From Ophiothrix spiculata (taxonomy: Eukaryota > Echinodermata > Ophiuroidea > Amphilepidida > Ophiotrichidae): a stretch of DNA of 33,268 bases. Under the pieces are notes generated by a model. That model was given only the letters and a program-made list of their open reading frames with translations, did not search any database and was not told the DNA's origin. Shown piece after piece: positions 19,985-30,706 of this stretch. Numbering within the stretch: the stretch's first letter is position 1; the number at the start of each line of letters is the position of its first letter. A program made the translations under genes and the position numbers. Location of the stretch: the NCBI GenBank assembly GCA_000969725.1, contig JXSR01S019181.1. The stretch is one strand, 5' to 3'.

Positions 19985-20589
19985 GTTTCCCTATTGTGAT
20001 GAAAAATAACAAATGGAGTCACTAATTGATACTAGAAATAACGCAATTAAGAAACTTTGAAGACAAATCAGTAAAAATATAAATTCCAATCAATGGAGGC
20101 GCATGCAGATATACATCGCACTTTGTGGACGCCCGTGGGATCGGTTATTCAAAGTTTACTTTGCTTCAAGTACATTACTTTGATAAAAAACCTCAGGGAA
20201 ATGTTCATAATGTCATCATATTACTGTATTCTGTATGTATAATAAATTTATATAGAACATATCGGAGGTCAGTTTTCTTGTTTATGTTCTAATGTATTCA
20301 TTTTATACATATTTATAGGTTGCAGTCAAGTCTAAATCAAAAAGTTAGGATATTTCTGAAATAAATTGTTACAGATGAACTTCCATAAACACTGTTTATA
20401 ACTAACATAAACTGATCGACAATCCAGCAGAAACTTGGAGATAAACGAACATTTCTCTACTAACAAGAATAGTCCTTAAAAAGGACAAACTTACGTTACC
20501 ACGGAGTCATGGTCAAGATTGCACTGTGTACCAAATGCTCAATAATTATGCTTGCCATCATTCATTGCTTCTTATCATGCTTATGGAAT
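19985..20589. other. No feature recognised
   Basis: AT-rich sequence leading to the left boundary of copy 2. I see no coding frame, hairpin or transposon end. Confidence 0.45.
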
Positions 20590-21746
20590 TAGGAAAAAAA
20601 GCCAAGAATCATCTTTAAGCTTTGGAGACAACCCATCCCTCTACTTGTGGTTAGTTATATTCTACTGAAAGAGTACAATTTAATCACCATTTAATTATTA
20701 AATTGTAAACCACGTCTTGGTATATCAAATGATCTATTCATGAATTACGTACACTGTTAGAAATATCCGTAATTTTACGTTGCTCGTAATCTAAATTCAA
20801 CCATAAAAATAGATGTAAAGCTGTATTTAAACGTCATTTCTCGTATTAACATTCAAAGTATCACAGCTGTTAGGGGTGAAATTATTTTCGTCTCCTCATA
20901 CTGTAAACGTGCTTAAGAAAACGAACACAAGTTTTCTAGTAAACACCGTGGATTAATCCTTACCCTCCTACGTCATAGACGGCGGATAGATGGGTACGTA
21001 ATTGCTGCTGAGGCAGGCAATGTTTGTTGCTTGCCATAGCTGGACATTGGATCGGGATGCCGGGGGTCAGGGGGAACTAGAAATTGTGTTATGACGTATA
21101 CGGGCTTTTTCAATGAGCGAGAGTTAGGGTTAATATCGAGATTAAACAACAGTGTAATCACAGGGTTAAGTAAATGTGTGACTTTAGTCAAATGCACATA
21201 TACACACTTGCAAGCAAATAATGAATACCTTTTACATGTTATTGACCTCAACAATGTTCGATATACATGCATTAAAGAAACAAGAAATCAAAATACCATA
21301 ATCTAATGGTCGATATGAAAATTTCCATAAGGTTTCAAAACCTAGATAATGTTCTTCAAGCAAAGTCAAATTTGAATAAACTACCATGCGACCCAGAAAG
21401 TATACTATGTAACTTTGTATAAGCTATCTGATGTTGCTAATACACTGGCAACAACTTATATATGTTATAGCTTTAACGACTCCAGTCACATTTACTAATA
21501 GTGTAAAGATCTTGATTATCAGGTAAAAAGTTAAGTGTTGGGTTAAAAAGGCGTTCTGTAAAGTTGGGCAACATACTTTAAATGAAAAGCAATAAAGTGT
21601 AGAATGCTGTTGTTAAGTATTTCATGGTGAGTTGTATCGCAAAATTGCAACGTGCAATGGATAAAGGTTTTTAAAAAGTGAGTTACTCAAAAAATATGCG
21701 TCGCTGGTGCATCATGGCGCTATAATGCACCATGATATGCGTTGCT

Positions 21747-22204
21747 GGTTTAAGTCTCATTAAATGATCTAACCAATGGAGGCGCCGAGTTTTGATAACG
21801 TTGCCCTAGCTGTTTTGGTTAGATCATTCGTAAAGTTCTTCGTTGGTAATTTTATCTTCCCAGATTAAATTTAAGCATCTCCTTATAGTGACCATGGCAA
21901 GACATCGGTTTTGTTTTTCCAATGTCCATAATTCGCTATTCAATAGAAATATACTTGTTATGAAGGCATCAAAAGTTTTCAATTTTAAACTGGATGATAT
22001 TGTCTTTGAGTTCATGGTGAATTTCATTTTGTTATATGCCATCATAGAAAATTGTTTCTTCTTGATATGTCTTCATTTGTGTCTAATAACGTTCCAAAAT
22101 ACTTGCTTTTCTTCCATGTTTCGTTACTATTTCTTTTTATTTCATATTGCTCTGTTTTGATTTTGGTTTGATTGACTTTATATGTATCAGGTTTCGCGTA
22201 CGTT
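21747..22204 (-). pseudogene. LINE ORF2 C-terminal fragment replacing part of copy 2
   Basis: Absent from copy 1 (site near 6746-6795, where about 35 bp of copy-1 sequence is missing in copy 2). The minus strand encodes KYFGTLLDTNEDISRRNNF, then after a frameshift near 22046 FDAFITSIFLLNSELWTLEK and IWEDKITNEELYE, ending at a stop at 21824. These blocks match the region just after the reverse-transcriptase domain in a common LINE group of invertebrates, a different family from the remnants at 2762 and 28826. The catalytic RT core and endonuclease are missing. Downstream (21763-21828) lies a 66-bp palindrome with 14-bp arms, AATGATCTAACCAA and its complement. No poly(A) or 3' tail repeat is visible. 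Confidence 0.8.
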
Positions 22205-24567
22205 AACACGATTATGTCTTACCAAAGTACTAACTTCAGCTAGGCTATATCAAACAGAATAAAAGAAAATTTATGTCAGAAAAAGCATTCTAGTTTTGTT
22301 TGTAAAGGTTTCTTGTTAGAACTCTATACTGAATATAATGAAAATTCAACGTTCAACGACTGCCATTAGTTCAATAGTCCTTATCTCTGCAAGAAATAGT
22401 AATTGCATTTTGAGAGTCGTTGAGTATCTTTGGAAACAAATCAATTTTGATGAAATGGGTTTTGTCAAGCAGAACGGTTTTTATATGCTACGTTTTAAAG
22501 ATTGCCTATTTTCTTAAATGACCACTGTTTTGATTGCCCTGGAAGTAATGGAAGTAGGTCTTTAGTTATGTGGCACAACTTCTTAAATCAAATAGAAAAT
22601 TGAACTGACTGTTCTTGCAGATAACGCGTTGTAGGTAATGCGTTGTTTTAAATGCAAACCCACGTAAATGGTCGCATTCGATTAAAAAAAAGAGGTCAGA
22701 ACAAAGTATGTTTCTAATACTACATCGAAAGAGAATACTAATTCTAATTTCTGCAATGTGCAATGTGCAATGTTATGACCTTTAACCTTAAACATAAATG
22801 CTTTTCTTTCTGTAACTCATCTTGCAAAAGATGGGGCATTTAACAACGATTTGATTATTATTTCTGTAACAATAATTCACTTTGGATTTATTACGCAACT
22901 TGACAATAAATCGAAACTGAACTTCTCTGTAGGATCCGAAAACGAAATGCTCATACATTCATAGTAATTACTTATCACTTTGTAACTTCGACAAAGCCAT
23001 TAGACAATATTTTTGGAGACGTAATATTTTTTTATTATCCATAATATAATCATATTATCTCTTGTGTATTTTTATTGCATTTTGTCTTTTTGATTATTGT
23101 TTCGTTCACTGTGATAAGTATCCGGTTTATTTTGAAATTTTCCAAATGGCTTATAGTTGAAATCTATGACTTGACGCATAATTCCAAATTGTATGCGAAA
23201 TCGATTTTGCATTTACTTACATAGACTTTCTAGCACCCACACAACGAGTTAGGGTATCGAGAACGATCTTACTCTCTTTCGAATTTTACAATACAAAGTA
23301 TCTTTATATAGGCGACGGGTAGTTGTTTATGAATTCATCGTTTATTCTTGATCTCATCATTAAGCCTGTTTTGAAGCATTCGGTTACATTTAGCAATTAC
23401 AGTGACGCATACTTTTCAACTTGGAACAATCATTTAACTTCGTTACACATGTCACATGTTGTGTTTATTTTGTTTATCAAAACCGAAACAAAGTAAATAA
23501 CATTTGATATATGCAAAATAAATTAATATTGATATAGCAATATAATAGCGTGGATAATTTTATATAGTACGTTTGCTATGGGCAATAGGTTGTACCTTTC
23601 TAACCACATTTTTTTTCAAAATAAATCTATTTTCACAATATAAACACTTTAATCTAGAGATAAAAATGAATATGTAAAAAAAATTGTTCAATTACTTGAA
23701 TCATTCTTCAAGAATATTAGCAACGATAGAAAAACACAAGAAGAACATTTTCAAGTCCCAATTATTGGTATCGTTTAACATCCATTATCTCTTATCCAGT
23801 GTAACCCATGAACACAAGGCCTGCTTAACGCTGGAGTAGACCCTGTTTTTGTACTCTGACTCTTTAACTAATTGTATAAACCATATAAAAGTATACATTT
23901 CTAGAAGCAATTTTGTTTATGTCGAACAGCTATTACATACCAAACAAGAAATATCATACTAGTCTAAGAAGGAGGAGGAGGAGGATACTGATGTAATGAA
24001 ACATACTGGGATTTTAAAGAAGTTAACATCAATTGACACCATTGATATAATGATATCATAGCGCGACATCCTACATATAGAATTGGCCTGTTTTATGAGA
24101 GGGGAAATTCATCTCATAGTTTTGGTCATAGTATAGAAAAGATTTTGTCGCCAGGAGTCTTTGTAGTTGCCATATTTTCTATCGTTTCCACTTAGATCAC
24201 ATTGTTGCAACATCAGTACTTACAATACATTGTACATCACTTATTTCATCATTTCAGACCACTATCATACTAATCGAAAATAGTCTGACTCACATGTCGT
24301 CATGCTAATAAAATAACTGCCTATCTAACATTTTGACAAAATTAAGAATTATAAGAAAAACGGTCTATTTTTATAGTTGGTTACCCCCTTTTGCCTGTAT
24401 AATAACTTGATGATACGAAGCAAATAATATACCTGTGTTAAAAGTATTACGTAACCATTAAAAATTACCTAGGCAACTGAATAAACATGATGAATTGAGA
24501 TAGACAATTATATAAATAACATTGTGTGAGATAGGCAGGAATATTATGTGATATGTCTGCCTAACTG

Positions 24568-24838
24568 ATTTATTTATAACATTCGGCTGAAAGCCAGGCT
24601 AATCCCAATAGTGCATATGCATTAAATTCAAGGGACGCCTCCGGTGTGATAGACAGAATAATGGAAAGAATTTTCGATTTTAGATGCAGGAGGAAACCGA
24701 AGTGCTCGGAGAAAACCTGCGAGGACGAGTATGGATCGACAACCAAATTCACGTACAACCTAGGTCCGACCGGGAATCGAACCCGGGCCGCAGCGGTGAA
24801 AGGCGAGGTCAGAAACGCTACGCCAACCCGTCCTCCCT
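24568..24838 (-). mobile_element. tRNA-derived SINE (minus strand), copy-2 specific
   Basis: On the minus strand the 5' head has a pol III A box, TGGCGTAGCG (24816-24825), and B box, GGTTCGATTCC (24773-24783), with tRNA-like spacing. A T-arm-like stem CCGGG/CCCGG surrounds the B box. The body continues about 190 bp (GGTTTTCTCCGAGCAC, CGGTTTCCTCCTGC) to an AT-rich ATAAATAAATC end. Copy 1 has the uninterrupted site (GTCTGCCTAACAGACAAAG). Flanks CTAACTGA (24561) and CTAAACTGA (24854) are the probable target duplication. The overlapping open frames on both strands are incidental. Confidence 0.85.
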
Positions 24839-24936
24839 AATAATCTAAACAGACTAAACTGACAAAGTGTTACGAGATAGCCAGGAATAATAAGTGATAT
24901 TTCTGCCTAACTGACAAAGTGTTGTGAGATAGTATA

Positions 24937-25102
24937 CAAATATTAACTGCTAATGAGTGTGATGGTTAAAATATACCATCCCGAATTGAAAGATTGATTG
25001 TTCCATTTCACGAGCCGATAGGCGAGTGAAATGGAACAATCAATCTTTCAATGAGGGATGGTATATTTTTACCATCACACGAATATAAACAGTTAATATT
25101 TG
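24937..25102. mobile_element. Near-perfect foldback element, about 75-bp arms
   Basis: Left arm CAAATATTAACTG, then GTGTGATGGTTAAAATATAC and GAAAGATTGATTGTTCCATT, is mirrored on the right down to CAGTTAATATTTG at 25102. The loop is only about 12 bp. It is absent from copy 1 (GTGTTATGAGATAGATAGG near 9263). Transcripts would fold into one long hairpin. It adjoins a second inverted-repeat unit (25105-25398). Confidence 0.85.
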
Positions 25103-25104
25103 TT

Positions 25105-25398
25105 TTATATAACTCCTCTATAGATTCTAGTCATTTCATAGATTCGTTGTTCATCGTTTGGTTAAAACTACATTACGTGGCACACACATTCCAGAACTGT
25201 ATGTTTTGGCTTGGATTTCCTTGATATTTTCAACGTTTTAAAAACATTCTAACTCAAATAATATTTAACCGATTTCAAATCTGTAAACTTCAGAATAAAC
25301 TTTATCACTGTCTCCATCTTTCCACCAAATTTCAACTCGATCGAATTTAAAATAATCTTACCAATCAAATGACCAGAATCTATGGATGAGTTATATAA
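25105..25398. mobile_element. MITE with TTATATAACTC termini, 294 bp
   Basis: The left terminus TTATATAACTCCTCTATAG then ATTCTAGTCATTT is inverted at 25364-25398 (read inward TTATATAACTCATCCATAG then ATTCTGGTCATTTG), about 33 bp with four mismatches. No coding capacity. Copy 1 lacks both this and the adjacent foldback, so they either arrived together as one composite or one inserted beside the other. The target duplication is unclear. Confidence 0.72.
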
Positions 25399-26661
25399 AT
25401 AGGAATAATATACATTTATTAAAAGTTAGATAGGCAATTCTATTCTCAACGAGTCGCAGATTTGGGTTAGGCAATTTTCATTTTGACTTTGTAGAACAAG
25501 TTCAAGGTCATATATACATTATTTTTATTTACTCGAAGCTGGTGTCTAATAATCTAAACAGCTGATTTATTCAAAAATCTCAATTTCGTCAAAATGTTAG
25601 ATAGGCAATAATTTTATTTGGGTGACGATGTGTTACTTAAGATACCGTAGTATTTAGAAGTGTTACGTGTTATTTCACACAGTTTTTGTGTAAAGGCCCA
25701 TCTTGCATGAAATTCAACTAGACATTGTGACATGTACTGCTTGGTGTTGTTTGTTTATGGATTTATGTTTCTGTAGATTATTTTTATCTCTTCATATTGT
25801 ATTGACGAAGTACAAATAATTCTGTAAAATGTGTTCATTGATAATCAACAGTCATGCGATTATTAAATTATTACTTAAATTCTTTTAAATGGTCTGCAAA
25901 TAAAAGCAGGCGATCCAAGGAATCCAAAACCGTTTGAAATTTTCAAATCCGACCTTCCGTTGCATAGCTATGAAGGATTTGTATACCTATTTTAATTAAT
26001 TTTGGAAAACGTAGGTCAGGGGAATAAATCTTTTACTTTCTTTATAATAGGCTAGCAAGGCGCCATTAATAGATACACCACTATATTACATTAATATTAC
26101 ACATACATAAGGAATAATTTTGCACCAACATATGTGCGGGTCATTTAATGATGATTAGTTTTGCATGATTGTGGGTTGATCAACACTTAATTTGGGCGGT
26201 ATTGCAAGCAGAGAACGTGTGAAAAAATGTTGATGATGCGTGTTGCTAAATAACATTAATTTTTAATAAGCAGATATATTTAACAAAAAAATCTTAACTT
26301 GTAGGCAACTGATTTTTTTCATTCTTCACTTCCAAAAGAAAAATGGGAAATTTTTCAAAATTCAATAACCCTGCAACCACATATCAGAATTCTTTCCTAC
26401 AAACAGGTGGATGTGCTTTGGCAATGGCAAAATCATCATTTTCACGATAACTTATTTCCGAATAAAAATGGTCAATCACATTGCGCGGAATTCAAAAAAA
26501 AAAAAAAAACTCAGAAAAAGTGTCTTGAAACATTCGATTTAAGTGTCAAAAACTGAACTTCCAAGCCTAGTTAAAGTCACGCCTGCTTGAATGCGAGCTT
26601 ATGTGTTTATGTGTATGTAGGTCAGAGGTGTGAAATATCAACGTTCACTCAACAGTATCTA

Positions 26662-27062
26662 GTGAGGGAAAATTCATTGCGTACATTAAAATTTTCTCGG
26701 AGATATATAACCAATATACTTAATTCCTGAAACGATAAAAAAAGTCAGCTATTCACTGGCACGTGGGGGTATTGTTTTTTACGTACATTTAAATTTTCTC
26801 GGAGATAATAATATATACCCAATATACCTAATTCCTCAAACAAAATAAAAAAAATCAGCTTTTAATTGACACATATATTGCGCACGTGAGGGTATTTCTT
26901 TGATTCATTACGTACATTAAAATCTTCTCTGAGATTTATACCCAATATACCTAATTCCTTAAACGAAATAAACATCAGCCTTTCACGGAACATATTGCGC
27001 ATATTTGTTTGTTTGTTTGTTTTTTAATTCATAAGTTATATTAAAATGTTCTCGGAGATATA
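26662..27062 (+). repeat. About 114-bp minisatellite (copy 2)
   Basis: This corresponds to 10579-11000. Unit starts lie at 26662, 26763 and 26885, with a final degenerate unit near 26995, so spacing is less regular than in copy 1. TCGGAGATATATA and CACATATATTGCGCACGTGA are still recognisable. The CACGTG core survives in the second and third units (CACGTGGGGG and CACGTGAGGG) but is lost in the last. Unit number is the same in both copies. Confidence 0.8.
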
Positions 27063-27291
27063 TACCCATCTAAACAGGTTGCAAATGTTCTTATTGTTTC
27101 ACATCTTTCATGATTGTTTTAATAACGATTTAGACGGCGGTATTAACTGATTATCTCGTCACCTACATTTTAGCAGTAGATGATAAAATGTTAACAGCTG
27201 TGAAAAAACTGCTATAGGCGGCATCATACAAATACGTCATTTTTTAAATTATCCGTTTTATTCAATAGCATTTGTAAGCACATGTTGCAAA

Positions 27292-28250
27292 AACACATTC
27301 CATGTATAAGTCTGTTAATGTAAGGGACAAGAGTTAAAAGATTCAGCGGTGTTTTCTTATCGTTTTTAGGTCAGGCACGTTGTAATTTACGAACGGAAAC
27401 TATGCAATCACTTTAAAAGTGATGGGCACTGAAGAAGTACCACTCTTAAGTTGTTTGACACAATCCTAAACAAAGTCACGTTCGACAATGACGACACACT
27501 TTATTTATCATGTTTATCAAGCAGCTGGGAGAAATATGTTTTAGCTGTGAATTGTTCATTTTTTCCTCAAGTGTCTGTTATTTATTTCAGAAATACCGTA
27601 GCATTGTGATTCAGACTGGACTATTGAAGTAATAATTGCGTAATTGCGCAACCTATAAGATGTTTGTATAATCTGTAAAAAAATTACACTTGAACATAAG
27701 GTCAATATTTTACTGTATACTATGAATTACACAAACAAAATACAGTAATTTGATGGTAAATGTAAACATTTCTATAACTTATAAGGTTTCAAAACAAAAG
27801 TGATGTACTTGAAGCAGAGTGATTTTGATTAAGTGGCCTGGCCGGTGACCAAAAAGTACGTCTGTAAAAATACAATATATGGACATTATGCCCGTTTGCC
27901 CAAATATGGTCATACGGTGTCCATATTTGGGCATAAAAGTAACATTTTGGGGATTTTAACCCACTTAGCGAGATTTTTTCAACATTTTTTTTGTCAGGAT
28001 GATGCACAAGTTCTGTAAGAATCTACCAAATACTCAATTTTCAATAAAAATATCTCTAAACCGTTTTGCAACTCAGCTCTTCATTTGTCTATACAGTTTC
28101 TTCCTTTCAGTACATGTAGTATCGACTTCTGATTTCACTTGTTATTTTAATAACATCAGCATAGAAAAACTTACAGAAATCCAAGTCATAAATTTTGTAA
28201 TATGAATACTGAATATCATTTTGTTGTAAAAGAATCAAATGTCATTTCCA
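27292..28250 (+). repeat. Single copy of the unit duplicated at 11221-13112
   Basis: It aligns to the 765-bp unit of copy 1 with one extra insertion (27711-27915). It has no CACTCTT element: the empty site ATACCGTAGCATTGTG is at about 27594. It serves as the unduplicated reference for that locus. Confidence 0.8.
27711..27915. other. 205-bp copy-2-specific insertion
   Basis: Copy 1 reads GGTCAATATTTGGTGTCC; copy 2 has about 205 bp between GGTCAATATTT and GGTGTCC. Its right end creates an inverted pair GCCCAAATATGG / CCATATTTGGGC with the flank (27899 onward). It also contains TACTGTATACTATG near the left end. No convincing terminal inverted repeats or poly(A) are visible. Insertion in copy 2 and deletion in both copy-1 units are both possible, but deletion would have to precede the 765-bp duplication. 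Confidence 0.6.
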
Positions 28251-28429
28251 AATTGTATTATTTTTAAACGACGCGATGTTTATTCAATTTACACATCATA
28301 TTTGAAAAAAAATTGTGCAATGTGTTTACGTGAAGACATTTGGTGATATAATTCTATCCTCCTCATCATCATCGTCAATGACATTTTAAAATATCTTATA
28401 TAATACACCAATCTTAGAACATCCTTTAT

Positions 28430-28790
28430 CAAATATTTAACAGCTGACTGTATTATAGTTTGCTCATTGGTTTGTTTTACATCCGACTTAATTTAGTAAT
28501 CTGTGAAATATAACTACCTACCGTGAGAAATTTGTAAATTTATTTTAATAAAAGTTTATCTGGGATATCTCCATTGCGTTAGTTTCATCCTCACGTTTCA
28601 CGCTTAGAGAAATTACTTTGTAGGACCGTGGTTCTGAAAGTGCAGTTCTAAGTGTTTAGATTGAGCACACAAATAAAAAGATGTTATGATTATATCCTAT
28701 TTGTCTTTGAGACATTAGACCTAATTATTCTGTTGCTCCTACTTGAAGTTAATGGATGTGAAGATGTTATAAAACAGTTGACGTAACATG
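28430..28790 (+). repeat. Dispersed repeat D in copy 2
   Basis: It is collinear with 14010-14384 and ends at GTTGACGTAACATGATTA, where the LINE insertion begins. GTCTTTGAGACATTAGACC and GCTCCTACTTGAAG identify it. Confidence 0.75.
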
Positions 28791-28812
28791 ATTAGCATAA
28801 TCATGTTACGTC

Positions 28813-29519
28813 ATGTAACACACCCTATATAAACTACGGTGTGTTATTATGGGGGAACACGTACAAAACTAATCTGGATAAAGTTCTAAAACTTCAAAAA
28901 TGGGCAATCAGGACAGTGGCAAAAAGTCATTACAGAAGTCATACTGGACCTCTATTTGTAAAATACAATTTACTCAATGTGTTTGATACATACAACTTAA
29001 ATCTTGGTATCTTTATGTATAAACATCATAACAATCTCCTTCCAAAAATATTCTCAACTTATTTTACAAAGCATGCACAAAAACACAGGTACGCTACAAG
29101 AAATGCCCAGGACTACAGTTTCAACTTAACAAAAAAAGTTTTCTCTGATTCAGCTATCCGAAACTCTGGACCTGTTTTTTGGAATTCATTAAATAGCAAA
29201 ATCAAACAATGTGAAAATATGAAACTTTTTAAAAATCAATTAAAAGCAAACCTTATGTGCAAATATAATTGATCTTTGGAGCAAGTCTTGTTTAAAGTGT
29301 TTTTGTGTATGTGTATGTTTTCTTCACAATTTACGGGGTTTTGTTATCTTATTTTTGTTTTCTTATGAGTGTGGAACTAGTTTTGTTTGAACAGGGTATG
29401 TTTAGGCCTTTCAAGCATGTCCTCAATATCATGTGTTGTTTTTTGTGTTTTAAGTATATATTTGTAAACTTGACGATATTGAAATAAAGTTGAATGAATG
29501 AATGAAAAATGAATGAATA
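28813..29519 (+). pseudogene. 5'-truncated LINE with ORF2 C-terminus and 3' tail
   Basis: From about 28826 to the stop at 29272 an intact frame encodes the C-terminal region of a LINE ORF2 protein: YGVLLWGNTYKTNLDK, KLQKWAIRTV, SHYRSHTGPLF, FSDSAIRNSGPVFWNSL, ending LMCKYN. An ATG start is not expected because the copy is truncated within the ORF; the first codon of the apparent open frame (28841) is GTG. The 3' UTR runs about 210 bp to AATAAA (29483-29488) and a (GAAT)n-type tail (29491-29519). Copy 1 lacks it. The flanks ATTAGCA (28791) and AATAGCA (29517) suggest a short target duplication. The frame is unbroken over 140 codons, so it is younger than the remnant at 2762. Confidence 0.9.
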
Positions 29520-29591
29520 GCAAGGAAACACGATTTTGCATAGGAAACACTGTCAAACCATATATATTTTGAGAGAACATTTCACCAGTTT

Positions 29592-30168
29592 ACTCGTCCT
29601 ACTAAATATTCACTCAAATAGGAATGATGTTCACACTCACCGAGTGAATGTTCACTCCTTAAAGGTACATGGTCTGATTTTTTGAATTTGAGTTTTCACC
29701 GTCATATGAAAGATCACCACTTTAGATGCTTCAATTTCAAATTTGAGTCAAATCGGAACAACCGTTTTGATTTTATGAGCATTTTTGTATTTTCAATTTG
29801 CCTATACTTTACTGTGTAAATAATATTATGGTTACCATAATATTAATGATTTTAACACATTTTTATTTATATATCCGAAACGTGACATGTTTCAGCCGTA
29901 AAATTTCACATGGGCATTGTGAAAAATACGAGGAATATTTTGGTACCAAAATCTCAGAAAGTTTGAAAAATTGTTGACCCAATCGGACAGGGGTCTTTTA
30001 AAGAGTTAAATGTAGGACAATACATTTTCGAGTGGTGTTCACTCTGACTCTTTTTTCACTCTTTTTGGAGTGAAAGTTTAGTCATGTTTTTCTTTTTCGA
30101 GTGGATTGACTAGCGCATGCAGCTGTTTTTGAGTGGTTTATACTCTTTTTCACTCTTTTTACATTTAG
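29592..30168. mobile_element. Decayed CACTC-rich element (copy 2), interrupted
   Basis: This is the counterpart of 14730-15005 with the same GAGTGAATGTTCACTCC, TTTTCGAGTGGTGTTCA and CACTCTTTTT words. It is split by the TTAA element at 29663-29997. It has also lost about 30 bp near its right end (CGAGTGAGTTGGGATTCACT of copy 1 is missing). Confidence 0.6.
29663..29997. mobile_element. 335-bp TTAA-flanked element
   Basis: Absent from copy 1 (CACTCCTCAAAGAG near 14811). TTAA lies at both junctions (29659-29662 and 29998-30001). The ends AGGTACATGGTCTGATT and, read inward from the right, AAGACCCCTGTCCGATT match at about 10 of 17 positions, so the inverted repeats are weak. A TTAA target fits piggyBac-type (or Kolobok-type) elements; this is inference. 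The centre holds a palindrome, TAATATTATGG / CCATAATATTA (29821-29846). Confidence 0.6.
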
Positions 30169-30261
30169 ATAGTATGGTAATACAGCGAGTACAATGGTTC
30201 ATTAAAATTAAAATTGTCCTTACAACTTGGCTTAGCGTAATAATAATTGTAACATAAAAAT

Positions 30262-30706
30262 GTAACCTGTCATATCGAAAGGTACCTTAAGGTTGGCATA
30301 GTAAATTACGAGATACAGGCCATTAAAGCTGAGCATAGTCAAAAATCACGTCCAAGGTCGAATTTTTAATTTCATCAGAAAGGGTTATTTTTGGAGTGTA
30401 TTCTATCCTATTAATCAGGTTCCAACATCCAAAATATAAGAAAAATGTATTAAAAACCAAGATAAAAATCCTCTCTCCATTCAGGTTTTACTAAATGCAA
30501 AAACTTTAACTTAAATTTTCTCAGAACTATAGTTTTCTGAATCAGCCCGATGCATTTTACCAATTTTGATATAACTTCGCGACCGAACATCCAATAAACA
30601 AAAGCAAGGTGTCATTTTAAAGCTTCAAATCTCAGCTTTCAGATAAGACCAAAAAATCAATTTTGATTTTGGGACCCTTAAGGTACCTTTCGATATGACG
30701 GGTCAC
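30262..30706. mobile_element. GTRACCYG-TIR element, 445 bp, copy-2 specific
   Basis: Copy 1 has the empty site AACATAAATGAAGTGG (near 15092). The insert has about 31-bp inverted repeats: left GTAACCTGTCATATCG then AAAGGTACCTTAAGG, and right read inward GTGACCCGTCATATCG then AAAGGTACCTTAAGG (only two mismatches). AAAT occurs at both junctions (30258-30261 and 30707-30710), though two extra A on the left make the duplication length uncertain. No protein is encoded. The high TIR identity suggests a fairly recent insertion. Confidence 0.88.

Noticed and set aside
20973-21306. 99- and 71-codon frames on opposite strands in copy 2
   Set aside because: The equivalent part of copy 1 has indels breaking both frames, and no domain is recognised.
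24761-24838. Possible tRNA gene on the minus strand
   Set aside because: The A and B boxes are good, but the acceptor and anticodon stems do not pair as in a true tRNA and the sequence continues into a SINE body.
24570-24840. Open frames on both strands near the SINE
   Set aside because: They lie wholly within the tRNA-derived SINE, which has pol III boxes and is a recent insertion, so coding is incidental.
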